From positions 82,889,592 to 82,953,591 of the forward strand of contig CM026387.1 in assembly GCA_014843695.1 (NCBI GenBank): a stretch of DNA of 64,000 nt, in the 5' to 3' direction. Below are positions 45,601 to 49,132 of the stretch, piece after piece; within the stretch, counting starts at the first letter, position 1; each line of letters opens with the position of its first letter. The position numbers and the translations under genes are program-made. The notes beneath the pieces were generated by a model. It worked only from the letters and a program-made list of their open reading frames with translations. It was not told where the DNA came from and made no database searches. The DNA comes from Archivesica marissinica (lineage: Eukaryota > Mollusca > Bivalvia > Venerida > Vesicomyidae).

Positions 45601-48600
45601 CGGAAGCTAATGTGCTGATAGCTGTGGAAAAAGCATGGATATATGTGGGCTACAACCATTTGCACACTGTTTCACAAAGACTAGCAATAATCTGCGACTG
45701 GTCAACTATAAGACACGACCACATCTGTCTAATGTGTCACTGTGGTTGCTAGCCACACTATGTGGCTCTAGGCCCCTGACGTTATTTAAGGAATGTTAAT
45801 GACATGACGGATTAACAAATGGATCTGTAAGCCCAGTGGTTAACATGCTGGACTGGTAATCCAGGGATCGCAAGTTCGATCCCTTGTCTGACGCTAATAA
45901 AATTAACAGTCTTTCAGATGGGACTTTAAACCGATGTCTCGTGTCGGTGCTTTACACCATGCCCGTAAAAGAACAAGAAGAGACTCTGGAATTGGTCTAT
46001 GTCTGTATTATTGCACTATCCTCCAAAAATCTACAATGACTAATCTCTTCAGCATGCGTCGCTCATATGTGCAACCGGTAGCGACGATAAATAAACGTCT
46101 CGTACCGAATTCTCGAACATTGTAATGTATATTATATTATAATGAGGTGTTACTAGTACTATGATGAAAAACGTGCAATATTAGTATTTACATGAGCTTT
46201 AAAGAAAAATAGTTCGGAGAAATAATGATATAGTCTGATCAATTCATCCTAGTTGTTTATTGTTGTGGCTTATTTTTAATACTTTATTTATTTTACAACG
46301 ATTGCGAAGCAAGTTTGAACAACTTAGATTAATCACTCTCGTTGGCTCGGATGTAAGCGTATATGTGGTCATTCATGTGGGAGGAAACCGGAGTACCCGG
46401 AGAAAATCCACCTGTCCGATCTGGCGACCATCGTACCAACTCACACACTTCCCTGTCCGAGGATCGAACCCGGGTCGCATTGGTGAGAAGCGAGCGCGCT
46501 AACCACTGCGCTAATCGGACAGCCTTAACGTTGCACCAACAACTTAGGCCATATGGCGACTCTCCAGATACTTTTGGTGGAGGAAGACCCCAGGTGCCCC
46601 CTCTGATCAGTATTTCAGACACGTACGGGTACACGAGTAGAACCACCGACCTACTGCAAGCCATATGGATAGATTCCTCACTTGAAATAATTCGAAACAC
46701 CCAGTTGGATTCGAACATGCAGTGGTTTGGGGCAAGTGATATGAAGTCAACGACCGTAACCACTCCGCCATGGAGGTCCCCAATTCGGTATATAATAAAC
46801 GGCAAGGATAGGTAATAATAGTTTGCCAGCATAACTTTATTAAAGCACCCGATTTATTATTCAAGACAATGTTATGTACATGTATTCTTAATTTATATTG
46901 TTCAACGTGAAACAAAGAACAATACATCAGGATTAGTGATCTACATGGTCATGTACTGTCACTTGGTATCTTACCATACTGTATGGGTTGTATGTTCCAC
47001 TGGTAATTTCCAGCATCCGCCGTCACGTCACAGCGGTATGTCATGCAGTTTTGTTTCCATGTAGAGTTCGGTGCTTTACAAGAATCTAGCCAGGGACAGT
47101 CTGTTAATAGACATCATAGCAGACATACCTATTTTAGTGCGAACTTTCTTCTAACGTGGTTGTGTATTGTAGTGAAATGAGGCTCCCAGCAGGGGCAGTT
47201 ATAATGAATAAAAGTGGATAACAAATATATTAGCCAAACTCATAAAAGAAAAAAACGAATTGTGTTTATTAATGTAAGATTAAGATGATACATGTATTTG
47301 TTTGTTTCCTTGTAAAAGTATATTTCACCGAATGAACATTGAAAGCATTATTATCATGTGTGTCTCTTTGTCGTTCTGAGCACCGGAGTTAACCTGTTAG
47401 GCCTATGCCCAGCGTGTATGCTGTATGTATGCATATGCCCTGCGTGTATGCTGTATGTATACATATGCCCTGCGTGTATGCTGTATGTATACAAATGCCC
47501 TGCGTGTATGCTGTATGTATACATATGCCCTGCGTGTATGCTGTATGTATGCATATGCCCTGCGTGTATGCTGTATGTATACATATGCCCTGCGTGTATG
47601 CTGTATGTATGCATATGCCCTGCGTGTATGCTGTATGTATACATATGCCCTGCGTGTATGCTGTATGTGCATATGCCCTGCGTGTATGCTGTATGTATGC
47701 ATATGCCCTGCGTGTATGCTGTATGTATACATATGCCCTGCGTGTATGCTGTATGTATACATATGCCCTGCGTGTATGCTGTATGTATACATATGTCTGC
47801 GTGTATGCTGTATGTATACATATGCCCTGCGTGTATGCTGTATGTATACATATGCCCTGCGTGTATGCTGTATGTATACATATGCCCTGTGTGTATGCTG
47901 TATGTATACATATGCCATGCGTGTATGCTGTATGTATGCATATGCCCTGCGTGTATGCTGTATGTATACATATGCCCTGCGTGTATGCTGTATGTATACA
48001 TATGCCTTGCGTGTATGCTGTATGTATACATATGCCCTGCGTGTATGCTGTATGTATACATATGCCCTGCGTGTATGCTGTATGTATGCATATGCCCTGC
48101 GTGTATGCTGTATGTATATTTTATTCTACAATAAATAATTAAAGTATTACTTCTTAAATGAATGTAAAATAACATTTTGTATGCAACATTTAATGCTAAT
48201 CTTAATAGTTTTCACTTTATATTCGTAGACGTTTCTTAACAGGAGAACTTAATCTGTCATTCGTATTCGCTATTCTGTATTATTGTAATTTGTTGCTATA
48301 AATAATAAAGTATGTTTAACCTAACAGTAGGGTATATGGCATCATTTCGTCACACATTATATAAACTAATCATATTGGGTTTTCGAATTGTTACGGTCGC
48401 TTACTTTCAATCACTTGCCCATTACCATTGTAGCTTTGAATCCCTCCGGAAGGTCGGTGGTTCTACCCTGGTGCCTGCAATATTATTCGTACGGGCACCG
48501 GGGTCTACCGCCCCCCAATAATAGCTACATAGTCGACATATGACCTAAGTTGTTGGTGCGATTTTAAACCCCCAACATACAAAGAAACATAACAATAACC

Positions 48601-48855
48601 ATATTGCCAATCCTTGTACATATTTATATAATGCAGGGGAGAGAATCACAATAAGTTAAAAGCTTTCGAGTCCATCTACATGCCTTTGCTGTGTGCATAC
48701 TCAGTTGTATATAATATTATCATCGCTTAAATAATATTAAATTCGTTTCGTTTCAGCAACGAAGCAGTCATCTTCATTCGTATCAGTCAAGTGTGACGAT
48801 AAGTAGTAATGCAGAATGCTTTTTGACGCGATTTTCATATATTAAAGACACATAG
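15500..48855 (+). CDS. adhesion GPCR gene (HRM-GAIN-GPS-7TM), 13 exons, 5' end missing
   Basis: Exons: 15500-15641, 19418-19536, 20100-20331, 27817-27988, 28926-29075, 30448-30609, 32397-32534, 35362-35480, 38680-38803, 39528-39672, 41191-41266, 42342-42741 and 48757-48855. All have AG and GT borders, and all junction phases match without an internal stop. The product is an adhesion-class (B2) receptor of the plasma membrane: extracellular HRM domain, GAIN fold with a GPS site where the protein normally cleaves itself between Leu and Thr/Ser, and a secretin-like 7TM bundle that couples to G proteins after the tethered agonist is exposed. About 690 codons are readable. No start codon or signal peptide is visible, so at least one 5' exon is missing. 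No subfamily can be named from sequence alone. Introns are 0.8-7.5 kb and crowded with arrays and transposons. Confidence 0.93.
15794..15920 (-). mobile_element. SINE family A, 5'-truncated copy
   Basis: Shows the family A tail and core (on the + strand: TTTATTTTAGCTCGATTG, TTAATCACTCTCGAGACC, GAATCCATCGCCATGAAGG). The tRNA-like head is absent. Confidence 0.8.
15925..16250. other. intronic sequence, nothing recognised
   Basis: No domain, array or tRNA-like box was seen between the SINE copy and the polymerase relic. Confidence 0.4.
16255..18620 (-). pseudogene. Polinton/Maverick-type DNA polymerase B, decayed
   Basis: Fragments in the right order on the - strand match protein-primed B-family DNA polymerase of Polinton/Maverick (adintovirus-like) elements. 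The 18200-18620 part has paired Cys-x-x-Cys sites and the exonuclease motif FDFECTQD. The 17216-17572 part has FRGCFWHGC, IWECDF and FFGGRTYAF. Just beyond is a TSLYP palm motif near 17230, and 16272-16553 holds the region before motif C. The polymerase catalytic motif, usually DTDS, reads NTDY. Frameshifts and stops separate the pieces, so this is a dead intronic relic. No integrase, capsid or packaging ATPase from the same element was found nearby. Confidence 0.85.
18625..19410. other. intronic spacer with a hairpin at 18976-19003
   Basis: Mostly AT-rich with no recognised repeat. It holds a perfect 12-bp inverted repeat, ATGACGTTATTT with a 4-base loop, at 18976-19003. It contains TGACGTTA, which resembles a CREB-type half site. 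Confidence 0.5.
19418..19536 (+). CDS. aGPCR exon 2: HRM domain end, start of GAIN
   Basis: Acceptor TTGCAG ends at 19417 and donor GTAAGG starts at 19537. The frame gives SGRWIAPIVSQCL, the Gly-x-Trp...Cys close of an HRM domain, then ETSRELQNIAQTNITN, the usual helix entry into the GAIN domain. It enters with 1 base completing the Cys codon and leaves with 1 base. Confidence 0.9.
19537..20099 (+). other. aGPCR intron 2, no recognised repeat
   Basis: The 563-bp intron has no recognised element and ends in the acceptor CTTTTTCAG. Confidence 0.6.
20100..20331 (+). CDS. aGPCR exon 3: GAIN subdomain A
   Basis: Acceptor TTTTTCAG ends at 20099 and donor GTAATT starts at 20332. The 76 full codons are helix-rich (STRLNNLTSQWDTF, NTFDIVNQLLFIEEN), as in the helical half of GAIN domains. 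The exon ends TTCAAACAG. This ending and the donor are the first unit of the 76-bp array that follows. Phase: 2 bases in, 2 bases out. Confidence 0.85.
20323..20805. repeat. 76-bp array starting at the exon 3 splice donor
   Basis: About six units, each starting with a CAACAAACAG/GTATAC-like junction followed by TTGCACCATCC, TTGACAATGTGAATTCC and CATATGAACAAGGCAAATCC. Donor-like GT sites fall at 20332 (real), 20408, 20484, 20560, 20636, 20714 and 20790. The array is cut at 20805 by the LTR element and resumes at 25940. Confidence 0.92.
20806..20886 (+). repeat. inverted U3-end stub of the LTR element
   Basis: Starts TGTCATAGGGTGCAATTG and matches the 5' LTR start read from 25939 downwards with only a few differences over about 81 bp, then diverges. 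It is opposite in orientation to what a 3' LTR would be. The protease frame runs straight into it. Confidence 0.9.
20887..21217 (-). pseudogene. retropepsin-like aspartic protease fragment
   Basis: The frame contains ALIDSGSMVSTM, the Asp-Ser-Gly catalytic loop of retropepsins, and further on VPILLGTNVI, matching the hydrophobic Leu-Gly motif near the end of the fold. The length, about 105 residues, is right for a retropepsin. In a live element it would process the Gag polyprotein. It follows gag on the same strand but in a shifted frame, and its coding frame runs into the inverted U3 stub. The nearest alternative would be a host gene with a retroviral-like protease domain, but the flanking LTR and gag argue against that. 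Confidence 0.8.
21463..22243 (-). pseudogene. Gag capsid-like region (PNMA-type) with basic tail
   Basis: Two overlapping frames, joined by a frameshift near 22030, give a capsid-like pattern: FEEWNIEINVMIRSD, IVDKLDTVYGNV, then EWGIRLDGILQTALDKG. This resembles the PNMA/Gag family of metazoan LTR elements. A coiled-coil stretch follows, and then an Arg/Gly-rich end (NRRRGFNQ, GYGGRGHYR) that could bind RNA in place of a zinc knuckle. No CCHC knuckle is visible. The frame is broken, so no intact product is expected. Confidence 0.75.
22343..23400 (-). pseudogene. Gag N-terminal coiled-coil region, broken
   Basis: Three successive fragments on the - strand (23113-23391, 22700-22969, 22343-22651) are rich in Glu, Lys, Arg and Met, with heptad-like stretches such as EQEVEKEARRKRMLKER and an acidic part, VDTDDESDISGE. 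They lie between the primer site and the capsid-like region in the same orientation, so I read them as the N-terminal part of the element's Gag. Frames shift at least twice. No catalytic motif is present. Confidence 0.6.
23695..24115 (-). mobile_element. SINE with tRNA-like head nested in the LTR element leader (family H)
   Basis: Read on the - strand, it starts near 24112 with GATAGCTCAGTGGTTAGTG (A-box-like) and GTTCAACCCC (B-box-like). It ends near 23695 in AATAAATGAACTGAACTGAA, a short-repeat tail. It sits between the primer site and gag, so it inserted after the LTR element or is a passenger in its leader. Confidence 0.55.
24899..24909 (-). other. primer-binding site of the LTR element
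   Basis: On the - strand TGGCGCCCAAC starts two bases after the LTR end (...GCGACA). It is identical to the first 11 bases of the primer site complementary to animal lysine tRNA 3' ends. It then diverges. Confidence 0.8.
24912..25939 (-). repeat. 5' LTR of the gag-pro element
   Basis: Bounded by TGTC...GACA. Read on the - strand it has U3, then a TATA box (TATATAAG, near 25115-25123), then two AATAAA signals (24997-25003 and 24976-24984), then U5 ending at the primer site. A SINE of about 200 bp (25595-25799) lies within U3, so the LTR was about 820 bp before that insertion. Confidence 0.85.
25595..25799 (+). mobile_element. SINE family D, full copy
   Basis: tRNA-like head TGGCGTCCGTGGTTCAGTGG with B box GGGTTCGATACTC, then a body with GCCATTGAGCAAGGCACC and CCCAGGAAAACATGTAT. 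A second copy lies on the - strand at 44077-44274. It is inserted inside the LTR, so it is younger than the LTR element. Confidence 0.9.
25940..25995. repeat. right-hand remnant of the 76-bp array
   Basis: TTTGCACCATCCATTTATTG and the rest of one unit continue the array seen at 20323-20805. The LTR element therefore inserted into a pre-existing array. Confidence 0.9.
26000..26285. other. aGPCR intron 3 spacer
   Basis: No recognised element between the array remnant and the 49-bp array. Confidence 0.4.
26289..27370. repeat. 49-50 bp array, about 22 units
   Basis: Unit contains CTGATCATTGATATTACAAT, TTGTTCCCTCCGTGAC and ATGTTGACGTTA. Variants carry GTGATACTTA in place of GTTGACGTTA, and these cluster. 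It ends 450 bp before exon 4, so unlike other arrays here it is not on a splice junction. Confidence 0.95.
27570..27750. repeat. short 40-bp imperfect repeat with partial inverted copy
   Basis: GTAAATGGAATACGTACTGC-type units repeat two to three times. A downstream GTATTCCATTTTCGCAGTAC resembles their reverse complement. Confidence 0.5.
27817..27988 (+). CDS. aGPCR exon 4: GAIN domain
   Basis: Acceptor ATTCAG ends at 27816. The donor GTTAGT at 27989 keeps phase 0 with exon 5. Codons include LVTAVETMLDRINVT and NIACFVVGVDGSDFDG, typical of the GAIN A/B transition. A nearer donor-like site (GTGCAG at 27956) leaves a phase that gives a stop in exon 5, so I prefer 27989. Confidence 0.85.
28045..28380. 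mobile_element. degenerate interspersed repeat beginning AGCTCAGGTGAGCTA
   Basis: The palindromic start TAGCTCAGGTGAGCTA and the following text resemble an abundant non-autonomous repeat I recall from bivalve genomes. That assignment is from memory. The rest of the copy is eroded. Confidence 0.35.
28600..28800 (+). mobile_element. SINE family C, well-preserved copy
   Basis: Head CATGGCCGAGTGGGTAAGG (A-box-like), then AAGGTCGGTGGGTCTACCC, CCGTGCCTGAAATACTG and GGGTCTTCCTCCACCAGCAG. It lies in aGPCR intron 4. Confidence 0.85.
28926..29075 (+). CDS. aGPCR exon 5: GAIN subdomain B
   Basis: Acceptor CTGTATAG ends at 28925 and donor GTAATG starts at 29076. Exactly 50 codons, phase 0 to 0, including GIVLPSSLLATIPYSQRN and RMSLSVFRDPKIFT. 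The last is the beta-strand pattern of GAIN subdomain B. Confidence 0.88.
29385..29465 (-). mobile_element. SINE family E, 3' fragment
   Basis: Matches the family E end read in reverse: TATGATGATCGTCGCTACCG and CATATGAGCGACGCCTCCTG. Confidence 0.7.
29472..30475. repeat. 46-bp array, about 21 units, running into exon 6
   Basis: Unit contains TTCTATACTACATTTAGTAT, ATAACACAAGCAAATGAGGC and CACG. The last eroded unit supplies CTACATTTAG at 30438-30447, which is the best exon 6 acceptor. Confidence 0.93.
30448..30609 (+). CDS. aGPCR exon 6: GAIN subdomain B, before GPS
   Basis: Donor GTAAGT starts at 30610. Codons include NSNVIAASVPTL and DLNDPVVVTLQHFN, matching the conserved strand before GPS (Ser-x-Val-x-x-Ala and Pro-Val-x-x-x-Leu-x-His). 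Three in-phase acceptors are possible (exon start 30448, 30469 or 30475). 30448 has the best context, TACATTTAG, and would make the first codons of the exon array-derived. Confidence 0.85.
30740..32060. repeat. 14-bp array (CACTTCACAGTTCA), about 95 units
   Basis: Long variable array of CACTTCACAGTTCA and CATACTTCATAGTTCA forms. Open frames in several phases are repeat by-products. Confidence 0.95.
32071..32150. repeat. inverted segment of the 14-bp array
   Basis: GAAGTGTGAACTATGAACTG and GTGAAGTATGAAATTTC are the reverse complement of the array to the left, so the array folds back on itself at its right end. Confidence 0.85.
32397..32534 (+). CDS. aGPCR exon 7: GPS autoproteolysis motif
   Basis: Acceptor TGTCTAG ends at 32396 and donor GTAAGT starts at 32535. 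46 codons, phase 0 to 0. Key parts: CVYWD, LRWSVDGC, TVCQCDHLTNFALLM. All four GPS cysteines and both tryptophans are present. The cleavage triplet is His-Leu-Thr, the standard self-cleavable form, followed by the tethered-agonist start TNFALLM. The receptor is therefore expected to cleave itself. Confidence 0.96.
32535..34480. repeat. 61-bp array, about 31 units, starting at the exon 7 donor
   Basis: Unit starts AACAAGGTAAATCTTAGCTC and continues CACGTGACTAGAAATGTGTG, AAGAATAGTGCACGCAACAAG. Each unit carries AAG/GTAAAT, a good donor-like site. The true donor GTAAGT at 32535 and the 50 bp after it align as an eroded first unit. Confidence 0.93.
34815..34994. mobile_element. MITE with CAGTCAAA...TTTGACTG ends, TA duplication
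   Basis: Ends CAGTCAAAAACATGT and ACACAGGTTTGACTG are inverted and flanked by TA on both sides, as in Tc1/mariner-related MITEs. Internal repeats of TTAAGCAGCC and GGCTGCTTAATAGAGGT. Related to copies at 44746 and 49133. Confidence 0.8.
35055..35290 (+). mobile_element. SINE-like repeat, family G
   Basis: Shares GCTGACCCTTTCAATAG and the GAGATCGAA region with the copy at 40435. The head is eroded. Confidence 0.6.
35362..35480 (+). CDS. aGPCR exon 8: transmembrane helix 1
   Basis: Acceptor TTCAATAG ends at 35361 and donor GTAATG starts at 35481. Codons include ALALQIISYVGCGLSLIG and VILTLVTYLKF, a textbook secretin/adhesion TM1. Phase 0 in, 2 bases out. Confidence 0.95.
35481..36240 (+). other. 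aGPCR intron 8, first part, nothing recognised
   Basis: AT-rich with no clear repeat or tRNA-like box. Confidence 0.4.
36245..36400 (+). mobile_element. SINE family E, head-less copy
   Basis: Contains GGGACTTTAAGGCCGAGGTT, ACTAATCTCTTC and CTCATATGGGCAACGG, as in the full copies at 45821 and 56270. Confidence 0.75.
36420..36890. other. intronic spacer, nothing recognised
   Basis: AT-rich. No domain or array seen. Confidence 0.4.
36895..37125 (-). mobile_element. SINE family A, full copy
   Basis: The - strand head GGAAGTCGTGATAGAGCAG, with a CCGGAGTTCGAGCCCG-type B box, precedes the family core and the tail ending AGTTGAAAGAACTTGTTTCG. The complete copy defines the family. Confidence 0.9.
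37218..37445 (+). mobile_element. SINE family F, tRNA-Ser/Leu-like head
   Basis: Starts GGCCGCCTCCGTTGTCGAG, with the A-box-like GTCGAGTGGTTAACGC and a long variable-arm-like segment. A perfect B box GGGTTCGAACCCC follows, then a body with AGGTTGGTGCACCAAG. The tail is A-rich. Confidence 0.8.
37446..38100. other. intronic spacer, nothing recognised
   Basis: AT-rich. No clear element. Confidence 0.4.
38105..38605 (-). mobile_element. SINE family C copy, internally expanded
   Basis: Both ends are family C: the end near 38105-38190 (GAGGAAGTCCC, ACCACCGACATTCTGCAAGCC) and the head near 38540-38605 (on - strand, CTGATCGAGTGGTTAAGGTG). Between them a 21-bp segment of the SINE has been multiplied about 16 times. 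Confidence 0.8.
38190..38527. repeat. 21-bp array (GATCCTCGCATGGAATAGTTC), about 16 units
   Basis: Unit described as GATCCTCGCATGGAATAGTT plus C, with G/T/C variants after CTCG. It arises inside the family C SINE. Because 21 is a multiple of 3, frames on both strands stay open (LAWNSSI and SNYSMRG repeats). No gene is implied. Confidence 0.95.
38680..38803 (+). CDS. aGPCR exon 9: transmembrane helix 2 and loop 1
   Basis: Acceptor GTGTTTTAG ends at 38679 and donor GTAGTC starts at 38804. Codons KLRRSKPSIILMNLCVAIG and LVDLVFLAG form TM2. VVGCK at the end supplies the conserved Cys at the top of TM3. Phase 2 bases in, 0 out. Confidence 0.93.
38909..39126 (-). mobile_element. SINE with family A tail and a different tRNA-like head
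   Basis: The tail matches family A (TTAGCTCAATTGCGAAATAAG, TTAATCACTCTCG, CATCGCCATG). The - strand head reads GGAGCTACCGTGGTGTAATG with a GTGAGTTCGAGCTG B box, unlike the family A head. Confidence 0.75.
39211..39560. repeat. 50-bp array made of the exon 10 acceptor and exon start
   Basis: Units of exactly 50 bp begin GTATCATTCCATTTCAGGTT and continue GTTGCTGTGTTGCTGCACTAC, TTTCTGT. Exon-start-like positions are 39228, 39278, 39328, 39378 (AG lost), 39428, 39478 (AG lost) and 39528 (real). Confidence 0.95.
39528..39672 (+). CDS. aGPCR exon 10: transmembrane helix 3
   Basis: Acceptor CATTTCAG ends at 39527 and donor GTAAGT starts at 39673. Codons VVAVLLHYFLLSVMCWMAVE, SFNIYLALVKVFDTY and FQLKSALFGW match the TM3 and intracellular-loop pattern of class B2 receptors, including Trp-Met-x-x-Glu. 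Phase 0 in, 1 base out. The first ~33 bp of the exon are the last unit of the 50-bp array. Confidence 0.95.
39945..40180. mobile_element. unclassified degenerate repeat
   Basis: GAGGCATATAGTTGTCACAC and a GTCCGTCCGTCTG run resemble a common interspersed repeat type of invertebrates. A smaller related fragment is at 41395-41460. Family not assigned. Confidence 0.3.
40435..40680 (+). mobile_element. SINE-like repeat, family G
   Basis: B-box-like GGTCGAAGGTTCTACCC near the start. Shared body GGTGGCTGACCATC, GAGGTGTCTGAGATAC and GACTGACCCTTTCAATAG with the copy at 35055. Confidence 0.65.
40690..41185. other. aGPCR intron 10, nothing recognised
   Basis: AT-rich. No array or element recognised. 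Confidence 0.4.
41191..41266 (+). CDS. aGPCR exon 11: transmembrane helix 4
   Basis: Acceptor GTTTACAG ends at 41190 and donor GTAAGT starts at 41267. With the preceding base it reads ALPVVVVVITLGVNTSDNYG, a normal TM4 and the start of extracellular loop 2. Phase 2 bases in, 2 bases out. Confidence 0.93.
41490..41735 (-). mobile_element. SINE family E, full but eroded copy
   Basis: On the - strand the head near 41735 reads CTGGACTTGTAATCCAGTGG followed by a GCGATCCCC box. The body carries GTCTCGTGTCGGTGC and the end GGAGGCGTCGCTCATATGG. Confidence 0.75.
42001..42165 (-). mobile_element. SINE family B, eroded copy
   Basis: Keeps the shared tail (AACAACTTATATTTAATCAC) and an eroded core (GTGGTCATTCGTGG, ATAACCGGAGTATCC). 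Confidence 0.6.
42342..42741 (+). CDS. aGPCR exon 12: transmembrane helices 5-7
   Basis: Acceptor AATATTTCAG ends at 42341 and donor GTAATA starts at 42742. It begins CWLG, the loop-2 Cys that pairs with the TM3 Cys. Next are FYAAFLGPVCLLLIINSIIY (TM5), AISLLFLLGLTWAFAFLAV (TM6) and YLFAVFNSLQGFFIFIFHC (TM7), with the class hallmarks Gly-Leu-Thr-Trp and Asn-Ser-Leu-Gln-Gly. It ends in a short charged tail. If the donor is not used, the frame reads on to a stop at 42814-42816. Confidence 0.97.
42742..42865 (+). other. possible alternative 3' end of the aGPCR
   Basis: Read-through of exon 12 adds 24 codons to TAA at 42814-42816. An AATAAA signal follows at 42856-42861, a normal distance for a short 3' UTR. 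Confidence 0.45.
42965..43465. repeat. CT-rich microsatellite with CTCTGCTCTCTC units
   Basis: Near-pure pyrimidine tract of CTCTCTCTGCTCTCTCTC type on the + strand. Open frames on the - strand (Arg/Glu runs) are by-products. Confidence 0.97.
43470..44035. other. aGPCR intron 12 spacer
   Basis: No clear element. A tRNA-like stretch near 43976-44025 is too eroded to assign. Confidence 0.4.
44077..44274 (-). mobile_element. SINE family D, with GTAT microsatellite tail
   Basis: Head on the - strand TGGCGTCCGTGGTCCAATGG, B box GGGTTCGATACTC, and the same body as the copy at 25595. The 3' end runs into (GTAT)n at 44036-44076. Confidence 0.9.
44280..44740. other. aGPCR intron 12 spacer
   Basis: No clear element recognised. 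Confidence 0.4.
44746..44924. mobile_element. MITE with CAGTCAAACCTGT ends, TA duplication
   Basis: Ends CAGTCAAACCTGTGT and CAGGTTTGACTG are inverted, with TA at 44744-44745 and 44925-44926. Interior carries TTAAGCAACCACTCTG and GCTAAGCAGCC. Confidence 0.85.
45290..45411 (-). CDS. VWC-like cysteine-rich exon of an antisense gene
   Basis: Read on the - strand: acceptor GCTGTAG before 45411, donor GTAAGT after 45290. The 40 codons include ITDGKGNCYKVGDNVTSQYY, EAVCQ and VVFLDVSKG. The Asp-x-Gly...Tyr-x-x-Gly-Asp pattern and spaced Cys resemble von Willebrand factor C-type modules of secreted or extracellular proteins. It lies inside aGPCR intron 12 on the opposite strand. Phase: 1 base in, 1 base out. 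The family call is by pattern only. Confidence 0.6.
45412..45820. other. spacer in intron 12
   Basis: No further exon or element recognised. Confidence 0.35.
45821..46097 (+). mobile_element. SINE family E, full copy
   Basis: tRNA-like head GGATCTGTAAGCCCAGTGG with anticodon stem CTGGACTGGTAATCCAG and B box AGTTCGATCCC. The body has AACAGTCTTTCAGATGGG and CTAATCTCTTC. It ends CGACGATAAATAAACG. Confidence 0.9.
46285..46524 (-). mobile_element. SINE family B, full copy
   Basis: The - strand head GGCTGTCCGATTAGCGCAGT continues to a perfect B box CCGGGTTCGATCCTCGG. The core, read on the + strand, has GGGAGGAAACCGGAGTACCC. The tail contains GAGAGTGATTAATCTAAG and is shared with family A. The core text is one I recall as recurrent in animal repeats. 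Confidence 0.9.
46528..46790 (-). mobile_element. SINE family C, abutting the family B head
   Basis: - strand head GGGGACCTCCATGGCGGAG, body AGTAGGTCGGTGGTTCTAC and GTGTCTGAAATACTGATC, end GCCTAAGTTGTTGGTGC. Its 3' end directly meets the family B head, so one inserted at the end of the other. Confidence 0.85.
46975..47100 (-). CDS. second cysteine-rich (VWC-like) exon of the antisense gene
   Basis: Read on the - strand: acceptor ATTAACAG before 47100, donor GTAAGA after 46975. The 41 codons include CPWLDSCKAPNSTWKQNCM, TYRCDVTADAGNYQWN, with a Trp-x-x-x-Cys-x-x-x-x-Cys pattern. It sits 1.6 kb upstream, in transcription order, of the exon at 45290-45411. The phases do not join directly (1 base out here, 1 base in there), so a missing exon or alternative splicing is needed. 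Confidence 0.6.
47101..47400. other. spacer, nothing recognised
   Basis: No further exon of the antisense gene was found here. Confidence 0.35.
47402..48114. repeat. 30-bp array, about 24 units
   Basis: Unit: CCCTGCGTGTATGCTGTATG followed by TATACATATG, with A/G variation in TATACA/TATGCA. Because 30 is a multiple of 3, several frames on both strands stay open for 170-270 codons (YTYSIHAGHM and CMLYVYICPA repeats). A deletion near 47670 shifts the phase without creating stops. No sign of coding selection. Confidence 0.97.
48115..48385. other. AT-rich spacer, nothing recognised
   Basis: No exon or repeat recognised. Confidence 0.4.
48390..48575 (+). mobile_element. SINE family C, partial copy
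   Basis: Contains TTGTTACGGTCGCTTACTTT, AAGGTCGGTGGTTCTACCC and the end GACCTAAGTTGTTGGTGCG. Confidence 0.75.
48757..48855 (+). CDS. aGPCR exon 13: candidate C-terminal tail
   Basis: Acceptor CGTTTCAG ends at 48756. Phase 0 fits exon 12, and 32 codons (starting QRSSHLHSYQSSVTISSN) precede TAG at 48853-48855. A short Ser-rich cytoplasmic tail is typical. About two thirds of the exon is the first unit of the array that follows. It could be a false exon if the read-through end at 42816 is the real one. Confidence 0.6.
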   Translation, partial: QRSSHLHSYQSSVTISSNAECFLTRFSYIKDT

Positions 48856-49095
48856 CGGTTTAAGTGTAGCGATAAGGAACAACAGTAATGCAGCATGATT
48901 TAACACGCGATTGTCATATATTAAAGATTAATTGCGGTTTAAGTGTGACGATATGGAACACCAGTAATGAAGCATGATTTAAGACGGGAGTGTCATATAT
49001 TAAAGATACATTGCGGTTTAAGTGTGACGATATGGAACAAGAGTAATACTGCATGATTTAAGACAGGATGGTCATATATTAAAGACATATTTATA
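48770..49095. repeat. 73-79 bp array starting inside the last exon
   Basis: Units carry TTAAGTGTGACGATATGGAA, CAGTAATGCAGCATGATTTA and TGTCATATATTAAAGAC. GTGTGACGAT-type landmarks fall at 48791, 48864, 48943 and 49022. Further units appear at 51958-52125. Confidence 0.9.
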
Positions 49096-49132
49096 TAATA
49101 TAATAATATATGACAAAACAGAAGTGATAGTG

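Noticed and set aside
45821..45895. Genuine tRNA gene
   Set aside because: tRNA-like A and B boxes are present, but the stretch continues into a SINE body found again at 56270. The same holds for 25595, 37218 and 52366.
47402..48114. Open frames of 170-270 codons on both strands
   Set aside because: A 30-bp unit keeps all stop-free phases open. Same-length frames occur on both strands and no start context, splice site or domain is seen.
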